From assembly GCA_012064415.1 (NCBI GenBank), contig SSNU01000030.1, positions 230,980 through 294,979 of the forward strand: a DNA stretch of 64,000 bases, given 5' to 3'. The first letter of the stretch is position 1, and every line of letters begins with the position of its first letter. This stretch comes from Gyrodactylus bullatarudis (lineage: Eukaryota > Platyhelminthes > Monogenea > Gyrodactylidea > Gyrodactylidae). Below the pieces are notes generated by a model, which worked only from the letters and a program-made list of their open reading frames with translations, was not told the DNA's origin and searched no databases. The translations under genes were made by a program, and so were the position numbers. Shown piece by piece: positions 11,492 through 23,400 of this stretch.

Positions 11492-14400
11492 TCATATATC
11501 GACCACAGGAAGATTGTAACGTTCTGCTAAACGTTTGGCATTGCAATTATTATTAGTTTGTTCATTTCTTGGAGGAAGAAGAGGCATATTGTTACCGTCA
11601 TTTCCACTTCCTTCAACAGTCTCATAGCAAGCAGCTGAGAAGAGAAAAATCAAAAAATGTAATTTTAATTACTTTAAAAATAGGTTAGTAGGAATATTTG
11701 TGCAATTTTATTCAGTTGATTATGACATTAAGTATAGTGCAATGGATTAAAAACAAGAAACTCACTTTCATAGTTTGGATTCATGATTTGGTTGGTATTT
11801 GGATTAGTTACAGAAGCCAAAAGGGCCAGGGCATCTTCAGTATCCATAGTCATTTTGCCCCGGGAAGGTTTATGCTCATTGTCCATAGTGCGACCATTCG
11901 AGTTAGTATCGTTTGAATTCATTGTCATATTCATTGCACTTGTCGAGGTGCTACTTGTAGTTTGATATTGGCCAGAACCTTGAAAGGTAAAATGAATTAA
12001 AATTGCCTAGAGAGAGACATTAACCAAAATAATTTAATTTTATAATAAAATTCATTAAAACTTTGATCAATATTAGAATTCTCAGCCATGATGGACATCC
12101 AATCTTTTCGACCGTTATTGTCTTCACGATTCTGGTACGACTGAAGAAGGCGTGTGAAGACAATCACCGTCAAAACGTTCGAATGAACATGGCTGAGAAT
12201 TCTAATATTGACCCAAGTTTTAATGAATTTTATTATAGAACTAATCTTAGATCATTTTTCACTGAATCCGGGAATCTACCTAGACCATTAGGAGCTATCT
12301 ATAGAGGGTAGAAGCGTTTGAATGAATAGAAATTTGATTTGAAACAGAAAAAGGTGAAAATTTACCTTGTTGTTGTTGTTGTTGTTGCTGAGGTTGAGGC
12401 GGTAAAGGAGTTTGTTGATATCCCTGGGGACTGGAGAGGGCTCTAAAGTAGCTATTTCCATCTTGAAGGTTGCCATTATTAATCTAAATTTGAAATGATA
12501 GTTTAAAATGATATCAACAATATCTCTATATCTCTATATGCAATCCAATGTGAGATAAATATAAAACAGAGAGATTGTAAACTAACATGACCCATCCTCT
12601 GGTTATTATTAGCAAATTGCTGGCTATTATTATTGTATTGAGAGGTCATCATTTGGTTATAGCCATTGCCCATCCATTGGCCACCTCCAGATGGATCCAT
12701 AGTCTGACGTCCCATCGTCATGAATGAAGCAGCTGTATCACCATTCGGCATGCTCATCATAGCTGGAATCAAACATAAAATCAAATTTACTTGATTTACA
12801 AAATTATTTGGCACGAAAAAAGGCTAGGGAGAACTCTAATATGCATATACAATGTACTATTTGAAAGATTCGATGTGGAATATTGAATTCTTCATGTATG
12901 TTTATAAACTATCAAATTTATTAGTACATTTGAGAAAGCAGTTTTTTGACAAAGATGATCAGTCAATAGATTATGATGAGGATTTAACAAGAAATGACAA
13001 ATTTAATGAGGGAAACAATAGTTAAGAATGTAACGATTTTGGTGTATATTTTTTATTTCTAAAGAGGTTTATTATTTGTTTTGGACCTCTCTTATGACCG
13101 CAGACGAAAGACACAACAAGTCACTCTTGAGTTAGCACGATAATAATTTATAGTATTTAAGTATTGATTTAAACAAATGCATATATTCTCTTTTCTGTTC
13201 TTTTGTTATACTTGAGTCATGTGTACAAACATAAATACAACTGTCAGTCGGAATCCTTATTAATATAATTTTTATTGTTATTCTAATTCAACCTAAAACT
13301 AATTTAATTTTAGGTAATAAGATATTCTCACAAATAAGGCATAATTTCTGGCATAATCAATTATCAGTGTGGTAAATGAAAAATGAATAGGTTTTTAGAG
13401 AGAAAGGTATGACCTACTCAAATAATACTTATTGAACTTTAGCTATTCTGTAGTGTGATTACAGTTACAATTGTAGTTAGTTTAAAAGAAAATCTACGCC
13501 AATCGAAATGGAAATTTCGAATAGACTTATAGGTGTAATTTAATCAAAAACTTATTTTATGCTCAAAAAAACAAATGTTTGATTTAAAAAAGAAGAAATT
13601 TATTTTGAGTCGAGAGTATAATGCATGAAATGAAAATGATTTGAACACTCACACAACTTTGTACGAGTCTCTTTTAATCATACAATATAATTAAAGAGAT
13701 TTTAATAAAGATAGTAATAGATGAAAATAAATTTCATTATCCTAAAAAATAACCATTATGTCTTGAATTGATCCTTGTATAGTACATTTATTTATTGCCT
13801 ATGGAATGAATCTAAAGAACTCTTACTATTTGAATAGTAATAAATAAAAATCTCACAATTTAGCTGAGGTTGTCCTTGTTGGTAATTTCTTCCCATTGTA
13901 GCATTAATCGAGTGTTGACGCATAGTTCCAGTCATGTTTGGATTCATTGTTGAAATATTATTCATTTGTTTAGAGGCGACTCGGCCACTTGGCATGACGA
14001 CGTCCGGTAGATCCATGAAATTATCACCATTTTGGTTGTACATCAAACCTTGGATAATTTAAAATATTAATAAGAGAAATTAACATACCATTATCCATCA
14101 TCATGGCAGCAGGTTTTGGCATTGTCATGTTCATATTTCTCATGGGATCATCAAATCTACGATCACCACCAATGTAATACCAGAGATTTGTTGAGAATAG
14201 CTTGTTATTTCCAAAGTTACCAGATTGAATTTGATCTTTATAACGACGACGACAAATGAGTATGATGACAAGTAGAACTATGCATGGCAATATCAAGCCA
14301 AGTGTCAAAGCTCCAAAAAAGGTATAGACAAAGTAATAATAGTTATCTATAAACCCGGATGCATGACTCGTTGAGGTTGGCTTTGGTTCTAATTCTTCAC

Positions 14401-17400
14401 ATGGTACTGTATAAGTAACAATATCATCCACGCAAATGCTAGCATTCGGCTGCCCAGCTGGAATAGTACCCTCTAGGATAAGCTGAAACAGAAAGAATAC
14501 AATAATTTTAATATTAATCATATAGAAATTCTAGCTATAAACAATAATTTATTGTGTTTTCGAACTTGCAGAATCCCTTAAACTTGACTCTATGCTCATT
14601 GGTAGTTTGGAAAAAATTCATGGAAGTTCCAATGTTACAATAAACCTCTAGTTTATGGAGATCAAGTGAATTTCTTATGGAACAATGATGAGTATGGCCA
14701 AAATTATATCATCTCACTCATCCTCAAAACTCATCTCTCAATAGATCTTCATGAAGTTCTACTTTAATTAACCATCTATAAAAATTTATTGCCATTAATT
14801 TAATTTTATCGTTTAATATGAATCATATCACAGAATCCCTGAAAACAACCAAAAAGAAATGCTAGGTTTTAAATTGAAATAGTAAACTAAAAAGATTCTT
14901 AAAAGAAATGCCATTTATTCTCCACTACAGACTGAAAGGAGAAAATAAACAGGAAAACAAAGTATGCACTTTAAAGTCTGTGTGAAGTTGATTCAGGGGG
15001 ATTTTTACACTAATCCATTTATTGTGTGTAGGGATTCGATGATGCGACCAAAGTTTTTCATTTTCACAAAACTGGCCATAATTTCCAGTGTCTGGATTTA
15101 ACTTTTGAGAACAAGATCTAAACATTACAAGTAATGAGTTGAAAAGTAAAAGAAAACAACAAGAGAAATAATTTGATGGACAAATCTAAGGAATGCATTT
15201 CTTCGTACTTTGAAGTCACGATCTGATTGTATAATTGGTAGAGTTTTAACTAGCCAAGAGTTGGTAAATTTAGTTTCACTTTTCCACAATACCTCATTCT
15301 TACAAAATTGACCATATTCCCCTGTTTCCTGGTCCTTTCTCAGTTTACAAGATCTAATTAAAGAGATTGAATATCTGAGATTGAATTAGGAAAAGTTAGA
15401 TAATGAGAAAAGAGATAGATAACAACATGAAAATCTTTCAGGAGAGATAAAGAATACGACAAACTTTGAAATCCCGATCAGAGCTTGACAAGTCAATATT
15501 TTTTCTAAGCCATTTGCCATGGTCTTTATTGGTGGAAGTCCAAATTTTATCATTCTCACAAAAATGCACTGTATTACCAGTATCTGGATTAATTTCCGAT
15601 TTACAAGATCTACAATTAAGATACATAAGGGAGATCCTGAAGGAAGTAGACAAAGATTTCAATTGTGTTAACAAAAAGAAGGCTCACTTTAAAGTCATCA
15701 TTCTTGCTATTTCTTATATCAATCATTGCTTTAGTCCAGGAGTAAGAAGATTCTGATTTCCAGATACTTTCATGAGGACTAAAGATTTGAGAAAAAGATA
15801 AATTACCCACATAAAGGGCAGAAGCTAGAATGATGGTGATCTTACCAATGAAAGATTTTCTCATTGGTCAAAGTATCGATAGCATATCTACAATTCCTAT
15901 AAAAGAATAGGGTAAAATATTTCTTAGGGAGGTAGTTGAGAAAGGATTTGAGGTGAATCATCAGGCTCACTTTATAATCAGAATCATCAGACACAAGGCT
16001 AACTGTAATATTAAACCAATTAGCAGAAGTATCTCGAGAAGAAGAGGTCCAGATTTCGTCATGAGGACTAAAACGGAGAATAACTAGAGAATCGATTATC
16101 TTACCAATGTCTAACATTCTTTCCGGTCAAAGGATCCTTAATATACCGACAGTTTCTAGTATGTACATGAAAAAAAGATTTATTCATGTGAATTTCTTAT
16201 TAAGAGAGAGAGAAGGCGATCAAGAAGAGTATATTTAGCAAATCTCACTTTAAAGTCATTCATTCCAGAGCTGATGGGGATCTTAATCTCAGACCAGCTG
16301 TTCAGTTTATCATTTAATGTAGAAGAAGACCAGACATTTTCATTAGAGCTAAAAAGAGAAATGAGCAACCGAGTAGTTACCAGTATTTAACAACTTCGCC
16401 AGTATTCGGTATAACAGCATTAACACAATTCCTAAATCATAAGAAATGAGCAAGGTATACTTAGAAATTGACATGGTCATAATTTCGAAGTAAAAAAGTA
16501 GACAAAAGAGAAGCTCACTTTAAAGTCATTCATTCCAGAGCTGATGGGGATCTTAATCTCAGACCAGCTGTTCAGTTTGTCATTTAATGTAGAAGAAGAC
16601 CAGACATTTTCATTAGAGCTGAATTAAGGAATGAGAAATCGACAAGTTACCAGTATTTAACAACTTCGCCAGTTCTAGCTATTACAGCCTTATCACAGTT
16701 TCTAAATCATAATTAAATTAGATACTTAAGGGACTGGAATATTTTCAGATGAAGAAAGAGAAATTTTGAGTGTCTCACTTTAAAGTCATTCACACTAGAG
16801 TCGAGAGAGATCTTAGCATTGAACCAATTCCCATCACTCATATTCAACAGGTTTGATGACCAAATGTTCTCATTAGAACTGAAAGAGAAGATGAACAGAC
16901 CAATGCTTACCAATGCTTAACAATTTCACCGGTCCTTGGCACAACTAACAAGTCACAATTTCTAATAAGGATGAATAATTGAATATTGTATTTGGAAAGA
17001 AATAACTGGTTAATGCAGAAGAGAATGAGCTCACTTTAAAGTCATTCGTTCCAGACAAGATGGGAATTTTAATCGTTGACCATGTCTCGAGGTCATGTTC
17101 AAGTGTAGGAGAAGACCAAACATTTTCATTCTTACTAAAAATATAGTTATGGGAAAAATCTCAAGTTACCAATGCTTAACGACTTCGCCAGTTCTTGAAA
17201 TCACCGCAGTATCACAATTCCTATTATTAGTAATAGGGAATTTTAAAATTAATTAGATTATGGAAAAATTGAAGGATGAGTAGAAGTTCTGATAGAAAGT
17301 CTCACTTTAAAGTCATTCACACTAGAGTCGAGAGAGATCTTAGCATTGAACCAATTCCCTTCACTCATATTCAACAGTTTTGATGACCAAATGTTCTCAT

Positions 17401-20400
17401 TAGAACTGAAAGAGAAGATGAACAGACCAATGCTTACCAATGCTTAACAACTTCTCCTGTCCTTGGAATTTTGACCATATCACAGTTTCTATCATAGAGT
17501 GACAATTATAAAATATCAAACCATTTCGATTATTAATAGTTTCTATCAATATGATAAGTAAGTTTAGGAGAGAAAAGTAATCTCACCTTAAAGTCACCAT
17601 GATCAGACATGCCAGACAAGTTGATTTTTGCACCAATGAAAGAATCACTATTCAAATCAACATGAGATGAAGACCAAATTTCTTTGTTAGAACTACAAGA
17701 AGACATTGATTCAGAATTATTATTGATGATTTTGTTACGAAACTTGAATTACCAATATTTAACAAGTTGTCCAGATGAGGGTAACTTGACGCTTTCGCAG
17801 TCTCTGGAAATAAGTATGTTGAGTAGATGGAATACAAGCTAGAGATGTTTCAAAACAAAAGAAATAGACGTTCGTGTATACATATCCAGCAGAGAAACAT
17901 TTATCATTCAAGAAGCTTCAAGTCATAAAATCACAAATAGAGATAGGCAATCCTCAGAAGCAAATAATTCCATCAATTGAAATACAGTACTGTATTACAG
18001 TTAAGCTCACTTTGAAATCATTTAGGTTAGAAGTAATATCAACTTTAACTGTAGTCCAATTCGGACCGAGAGTAGTATTAGAGCTCCAGACTCGTTCATT
18101 GGGACAATGCTTTATTTTTTCTCCACTATTCTGTATAGTAACTAGTTGGCAATTCCTATTTTATAAGAATCATTTGATAGGCAAGTAAAATGCATTATTT
18201 CACCATGAAAGGGCCAGAGAAAGAGAGTTAAAATCAAACAAAATAAGAGCTAATAATTCAGTTAAAATCACCTTATAATCAGCCTTTGTGGTAGGCAGAT
18301 TGATCTTAACAGTATTCCATCCATGGTTGAGGTTTTCTACTGGTTTCGATGACCATATTGGATCATTATCACTGAATGAAATAAAAAATTTTCTATAGAC
18401 AAAATCCTTTCAAAAGGTAGTAGAAAGAAACTCTTTTTTCTCATTTTTTAAACATTACACGTCTCATTATCCTTCTCTAATCACAAAAATATACAAGATT
18501 TGACAAGGACTAACAGAGACATGTGAATGAATAATCTTGAGAAAACAATGATGATATTCTCTCATTCATTTGAACTGGCAAAACGTACCATGCTTTTATC
18601 ATTTTACCAGATATTGGATGTTTAACCATGGCGCATGTTCTAAAGAAATCTTAATCTATATCAAATATGTTCTCAGGAGAAGACTTAATCAATTGAGAGA
18701 ATATTAAGGAACTAAGAAGCTTAAATCAGAGGGACATATTTCCGTTGAGAAGAGGTGAACCTACCAAAGTTGATTCAATTTTCCTGAAATTGGATGCGGT
18801 ACCAAAGTGCAGGTTCTAAATAATCAAATCAAAATCTTATTTCAATGTATATTAAGGTTAGTAGAAGAGATATTAAACCAGTACAGAAATTATATTGTAC
18901 AATCAGATTATGCCGTATTACGTACCAGAATTGACCAATTTTCCCAGTCACAGGATGAGGAACGAAATCACACGCACTATAAGCATAGAAAATAAACTAA
19001 CTAATAATATTACCCATTGCTGAGATGAGATTTTAAAGAGAAAACAAGACTTTTCAGATAAAGAGAGCTATATCAATCATTGAACGAGGATTCTTCTACA
19101 GTATCTGACTAACCAAAACGGAGCTAATTTCCCAGAGACTGGATGTGGAACCATGGCACAATTTCTAAATTATACAAGACACTCATTCGTAAGAATAAAA
19201 TTATTCAACATCAAAAGATGCAAAGAGAGAAGAAGTAGAATTAGACTAGGATGTACCTTGTAATCAGAACTAGGAGCAACATCAAGAGGAATTAAAACCT
19301 TGTGCCAGGTCAACTCATTAGTATCCTTGCTGATCCATATTTTGTCGTTAGGACTACAGGAGATGAGAAAAGGGATCAGAGAAATGTGTTTCAATGTGAC
19401 ACATCATGTCAATTTTAATTTACCAAACTTTGTAAAGTTCCTTCGAATTGGGTAGCTGAACTTGTTGACAATTTCTACACAATGAATGTAATCAATACTC
19501 TATAAGACTAGTCGAGTTTTGGAGGAGTAATAAGGAGGAAACCCAAACAAAGTCAATCATACAAATCATACCCAAGATGCAAACAGGACAAAGAAGAAAT
19601 CATATGGAAAAAATATCAATGAAAGGGAAATTTGTTATAATGAGAAATGATTTCTTTGCAAAGAAGATGCAAAGATGATCCCAGAATCTGAAAAGCCAAG
19701 AACTCTGTACAATCCAAATTGGAAATTTACGCTTTTCTCTTATATAATCTTGGGTTGAGTGAGTAAAACAGGTTGTAGATTTTTTTGGATAACAACTCGC
19801 TTTAGTCACCTATTACCAAATTGAACTCAATACTTTCCTTAAGGGAAAGTTTCAGTAGGGATTTACATGTTCAAGGCGACTCAAGGAAATAACAGGTGGA
19901 AAGATTATTGCATACATGACAAGAAAGTAGACGTCAATCATAAATGGTCAAACATAATGGAGGGATCAATTCCATCAGTCTGATATTGAAGTGTAGTTAG
20001 AAGTGAGCCATTTCTCAAGCATACTCAGACCAAGCATTCATCAGAAGGAAGAAATTGTTAAATAAATAATAAATATAATAATATATAAATAAATATAACT
20101 GATCTGGCTCATCGAAAAAAAATCAGAGTTCTTATTGAACCATTTCAAACAAGTTGATTGACTCAAGTTATGATGAGCTCAATAATATAATTTATATTGA
20201 TATGCAATAAAAGGCTTGAAAAAATACAAACGAGCCTTCAGGTTTAATTCTCGGTTGATATTAAAAAGTAGACTCGTTTGAATTTTATTAGAATTTCTTA
20301 AATAGTGAAAACTTTTTGAAATGATCCAATATTTTCAACTCTTGCGAGAAAAGAGTCCTAATCACTGACCCCTCAGAGTGTCTTAGAATGCTTAATTTAG

Positions 20401-23400
20401 GTTGAGTGATATCGCTGCTCATGTATTTCATCTGAAGAGAGAGACATTTGATTTTTTGGGGCAAGTTTTCACTCCATAACTGTACTTGACGATCAGAGAT
20501 TGGAGAACGATCCTCTTCTTTAGACTTTAAGCAGATCATAAAGTCATCTTTCGTGGCGTTTCTTTTCTTCATAGTGAATGCAAATTTTGCCGAGTTAACT
20601 CTAGGATCTTTGAACCATGAGCAATATGTACGATCATCAAAGTCGCAAGTAATGACGGATTTAATTTCTATTTATAATAATCAGGTTATAAGATGAATTT
20701 TGGAAAAAACGATAGAGACCAGGCCGTGAATAATCATATGTAAAAGTAAGGAATAGACTACAAACCCTAAGGAATGTTTTAGAATAGCAAGAGTCGAATG
20801 GACATGGCTTGTTCGATATAAAATTTTCATGCATTGAGTCTTTGAACTAGATTTAGATTCATTGATATTTCCACTCCATAGTTTGGCAGAAATCTTGTTT
20901 GAATCAACCCTAATAGGTTGAGCTTCTGATTTAAGACATAAGAGAGTTTCATTAGCAGATTTCTTGTTCAACTCCCAGTATGCCAATACATCATGAGCAT
21001 CAGGAGTCCAACGGCACATGCTATCGAATTTGCAATCGACCATTTGCTTTGCTGGTCCAGAGCGACCTTTAATTCATAGAAATTCATAATAAGTATCTAA
21101 ATTGGTAACTCTATCAAAAAATCTATCACGACAAAGCCAGAAATCTACAAAAATATCTCAGAATAAAAATACAAACCCCTCTGAGTGACGCAGTAATGAT
21201 AAAGATGAATTGTTATCCGAGATTTTATAACGCATCTTTAGGCATGATGTTTTCTCCGTCACGTCAACTTCATCAACACTGCCGCTCCAAATTTTTATGG
21301 AAATAACTTCGTTGAAATGGTTCTTCTTGGAATTCTTCACCAGGCACATGGAGTTTTGATCTCCGTCAGATTTTACGAACCATAATCCAGATACATCACG
21401 AAAGTCTTGATTCCACGAGCATAGGGAGGAGTTATCAAAGTCGCAATCAATCATTTCTTTCCCCTTACCGGAAAGGATTAAAGAACCTATGAGGAAGATA
21501 AGGAAACTTATCAGGAATTTTGTGTCAATGATATCCTATTCAAGCATTATATTATTATAATAGTCAGATTATGTCCTCAAAAACAATACCTAATATTTAT
21601 ACATTACCAATTTGTAAATCAGGGATTAATAAAAAGAATTAATTAGATATTTGCAGAGGAAGTAAAAATAGCGAATTATTCTGGCTTTTCGCACGGTCAC
21701 AACATGAGTTATATTATGCAGTATTATCGTAAAAGGAAAATTGAAAAGTTTTTACACTGCTTATCGTAATTATTTTACACAAGCCTTCTTTTATTTATGT
21801 GGTTACTTCTCTTTTAGTACCAACAGTAGAGATATCAAATGAAAAATGTGACCCAAAGATTTAATTTAGACTAAAGTAATAACTTATTACTAATAAGAGT
21901 ATATTTTCTGAATTATTTCAAGATATTATCTACATGAATATGAAGACCAGTAACCATCAACAATATCCAACAGTTTATAATATTGGGAAATGCTAGATAA
22001 GAACACTGACACAAATTCCGATAAAAGTAACTAGCAAATTGGAAATTAATTATAGAAAAGAGCCAGGCCAAGAATAATAGAATTGGAACCAGAGAAAGAA
22101 GAGTTTAAAAACACTAACCCCTCTGAGTGACGCAGTAATGATAAAGATGAATCTTTATCCGAGATTTTATAGCGCATCTTTAGGCATGATGTTTTCTCCG
22201 CCACGTCAACTTCATCAACACTGCCGCTCCAAATTTTTATGGAAATAACTTCGTTGAAATGGTTCTTCTTGGAATTCTTCACCAGGCACATGGAGTTTTG
22301 ATCTCCGTCAGATTTTACGAACCATAATCCAGATACATCTCTTGTATCTTGACTCCAAGAGCATAGGGAGGAGTTATCAAAGTCGCAATCAATCATTTCT
22401 TTCCCCTTACCGGAAAGAATCATAGAACCTAGCAAGAAAAGATCATCATTGAAATATTTTTCATGAATCGAGCCAGGCCGGAATTGTTTCCCACAAGAGA
22501 ATAAATTGATAAATTAACTTTGTCTTTTACCCACTCATTAAGCCAGATCACTAAACTCTTGATAAAATTTAGAAACTACAAACTCTGATGAATGCCTCAA
22601 GAGAGCAAGATTTGATTCGGATTGCCTTGAAAAATATCGAAACTTGAGACACTTGGTCTTTGCCTCAGATTCAACCTCATTTATGTTCCCACTCCAGATT
22701 TTAGTATTGATCAAACCTGATGACGAGCGATAAGTAGGATCTTGTTTTAGGCACATGGAGAAATCTTCATCAGTCTCTTGATGAGATATCCAAAGTCCAG
22801 AGCTGTCACGAAAATCCTGAGTCCAAGAGCACAGATTTCCCTTCTTGAAATCACAATCTATCACATCTTTTCCTGAACCAGATCTAGGAGTAGCTGTATA
22901 AATTTCGATTAAAAATTATCATTTTAGGTATATTCGACTGCCAGACCGCTAATTAACTTGTCAGAAAATAAATCGATACTAAATAACTCTAAGAAACAAA
23001 CTCTGATGAGTGCTTGAGTAGGGCTAGACTAGAGCCAGGTTGATTTGATTGATAGCTAAACTTTAGGCATTGTGTTTTGGAAGAAGATTTTCTCTCGTTA
23101 ACACTGCCACTCCAGATTTTTATAGTAATATTATCCACTTCTACATCATGACTCATGGTTTTCATGAGACACATGGAACTATTCTCATCCGATTCCTTAA
23201 TGACTGACCAAAATCCAATAACATCGGGAAAATCTTGAGTCCAGTTACACATGGAATCATTCTCAAAGTCGCAATCAATCATAGTTTTGCCATTTCCAAT
23301 TTTTGGTTGACCTAATCAGTAATTAAAATAACTTTGGCCTAATTAAACGGATGAAAAAAATCAGAACCAGACCGCTGAATGAAATAGACTTTAATTATAG

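Noticed and set aside
11698..11965. Plus-strand frames of 60-72 codons
   Set aside because: They are shadows of the receptor tail exon 11766-11978 on the opposite strand.
11093..11978. Exon 10728-11092 as an alternative receptor C-terminus
   Set aside because: The last receptor donor is phase 1, but the long frame of that exon needs phase 0.
12041..12128. Left arm of the inverted repeat as an extra receptor tail exon
   Set aside because: No acceptor gives the phase 1 entry that the preceding exon requires; every option meets a stop.
12063..12311. Open frame of 82 codons on the plus strand inside the receptor gene
   Set aside because: It is formed by reading through both arms of an inverted repeat; no start context or family match, so I report the repeat only.
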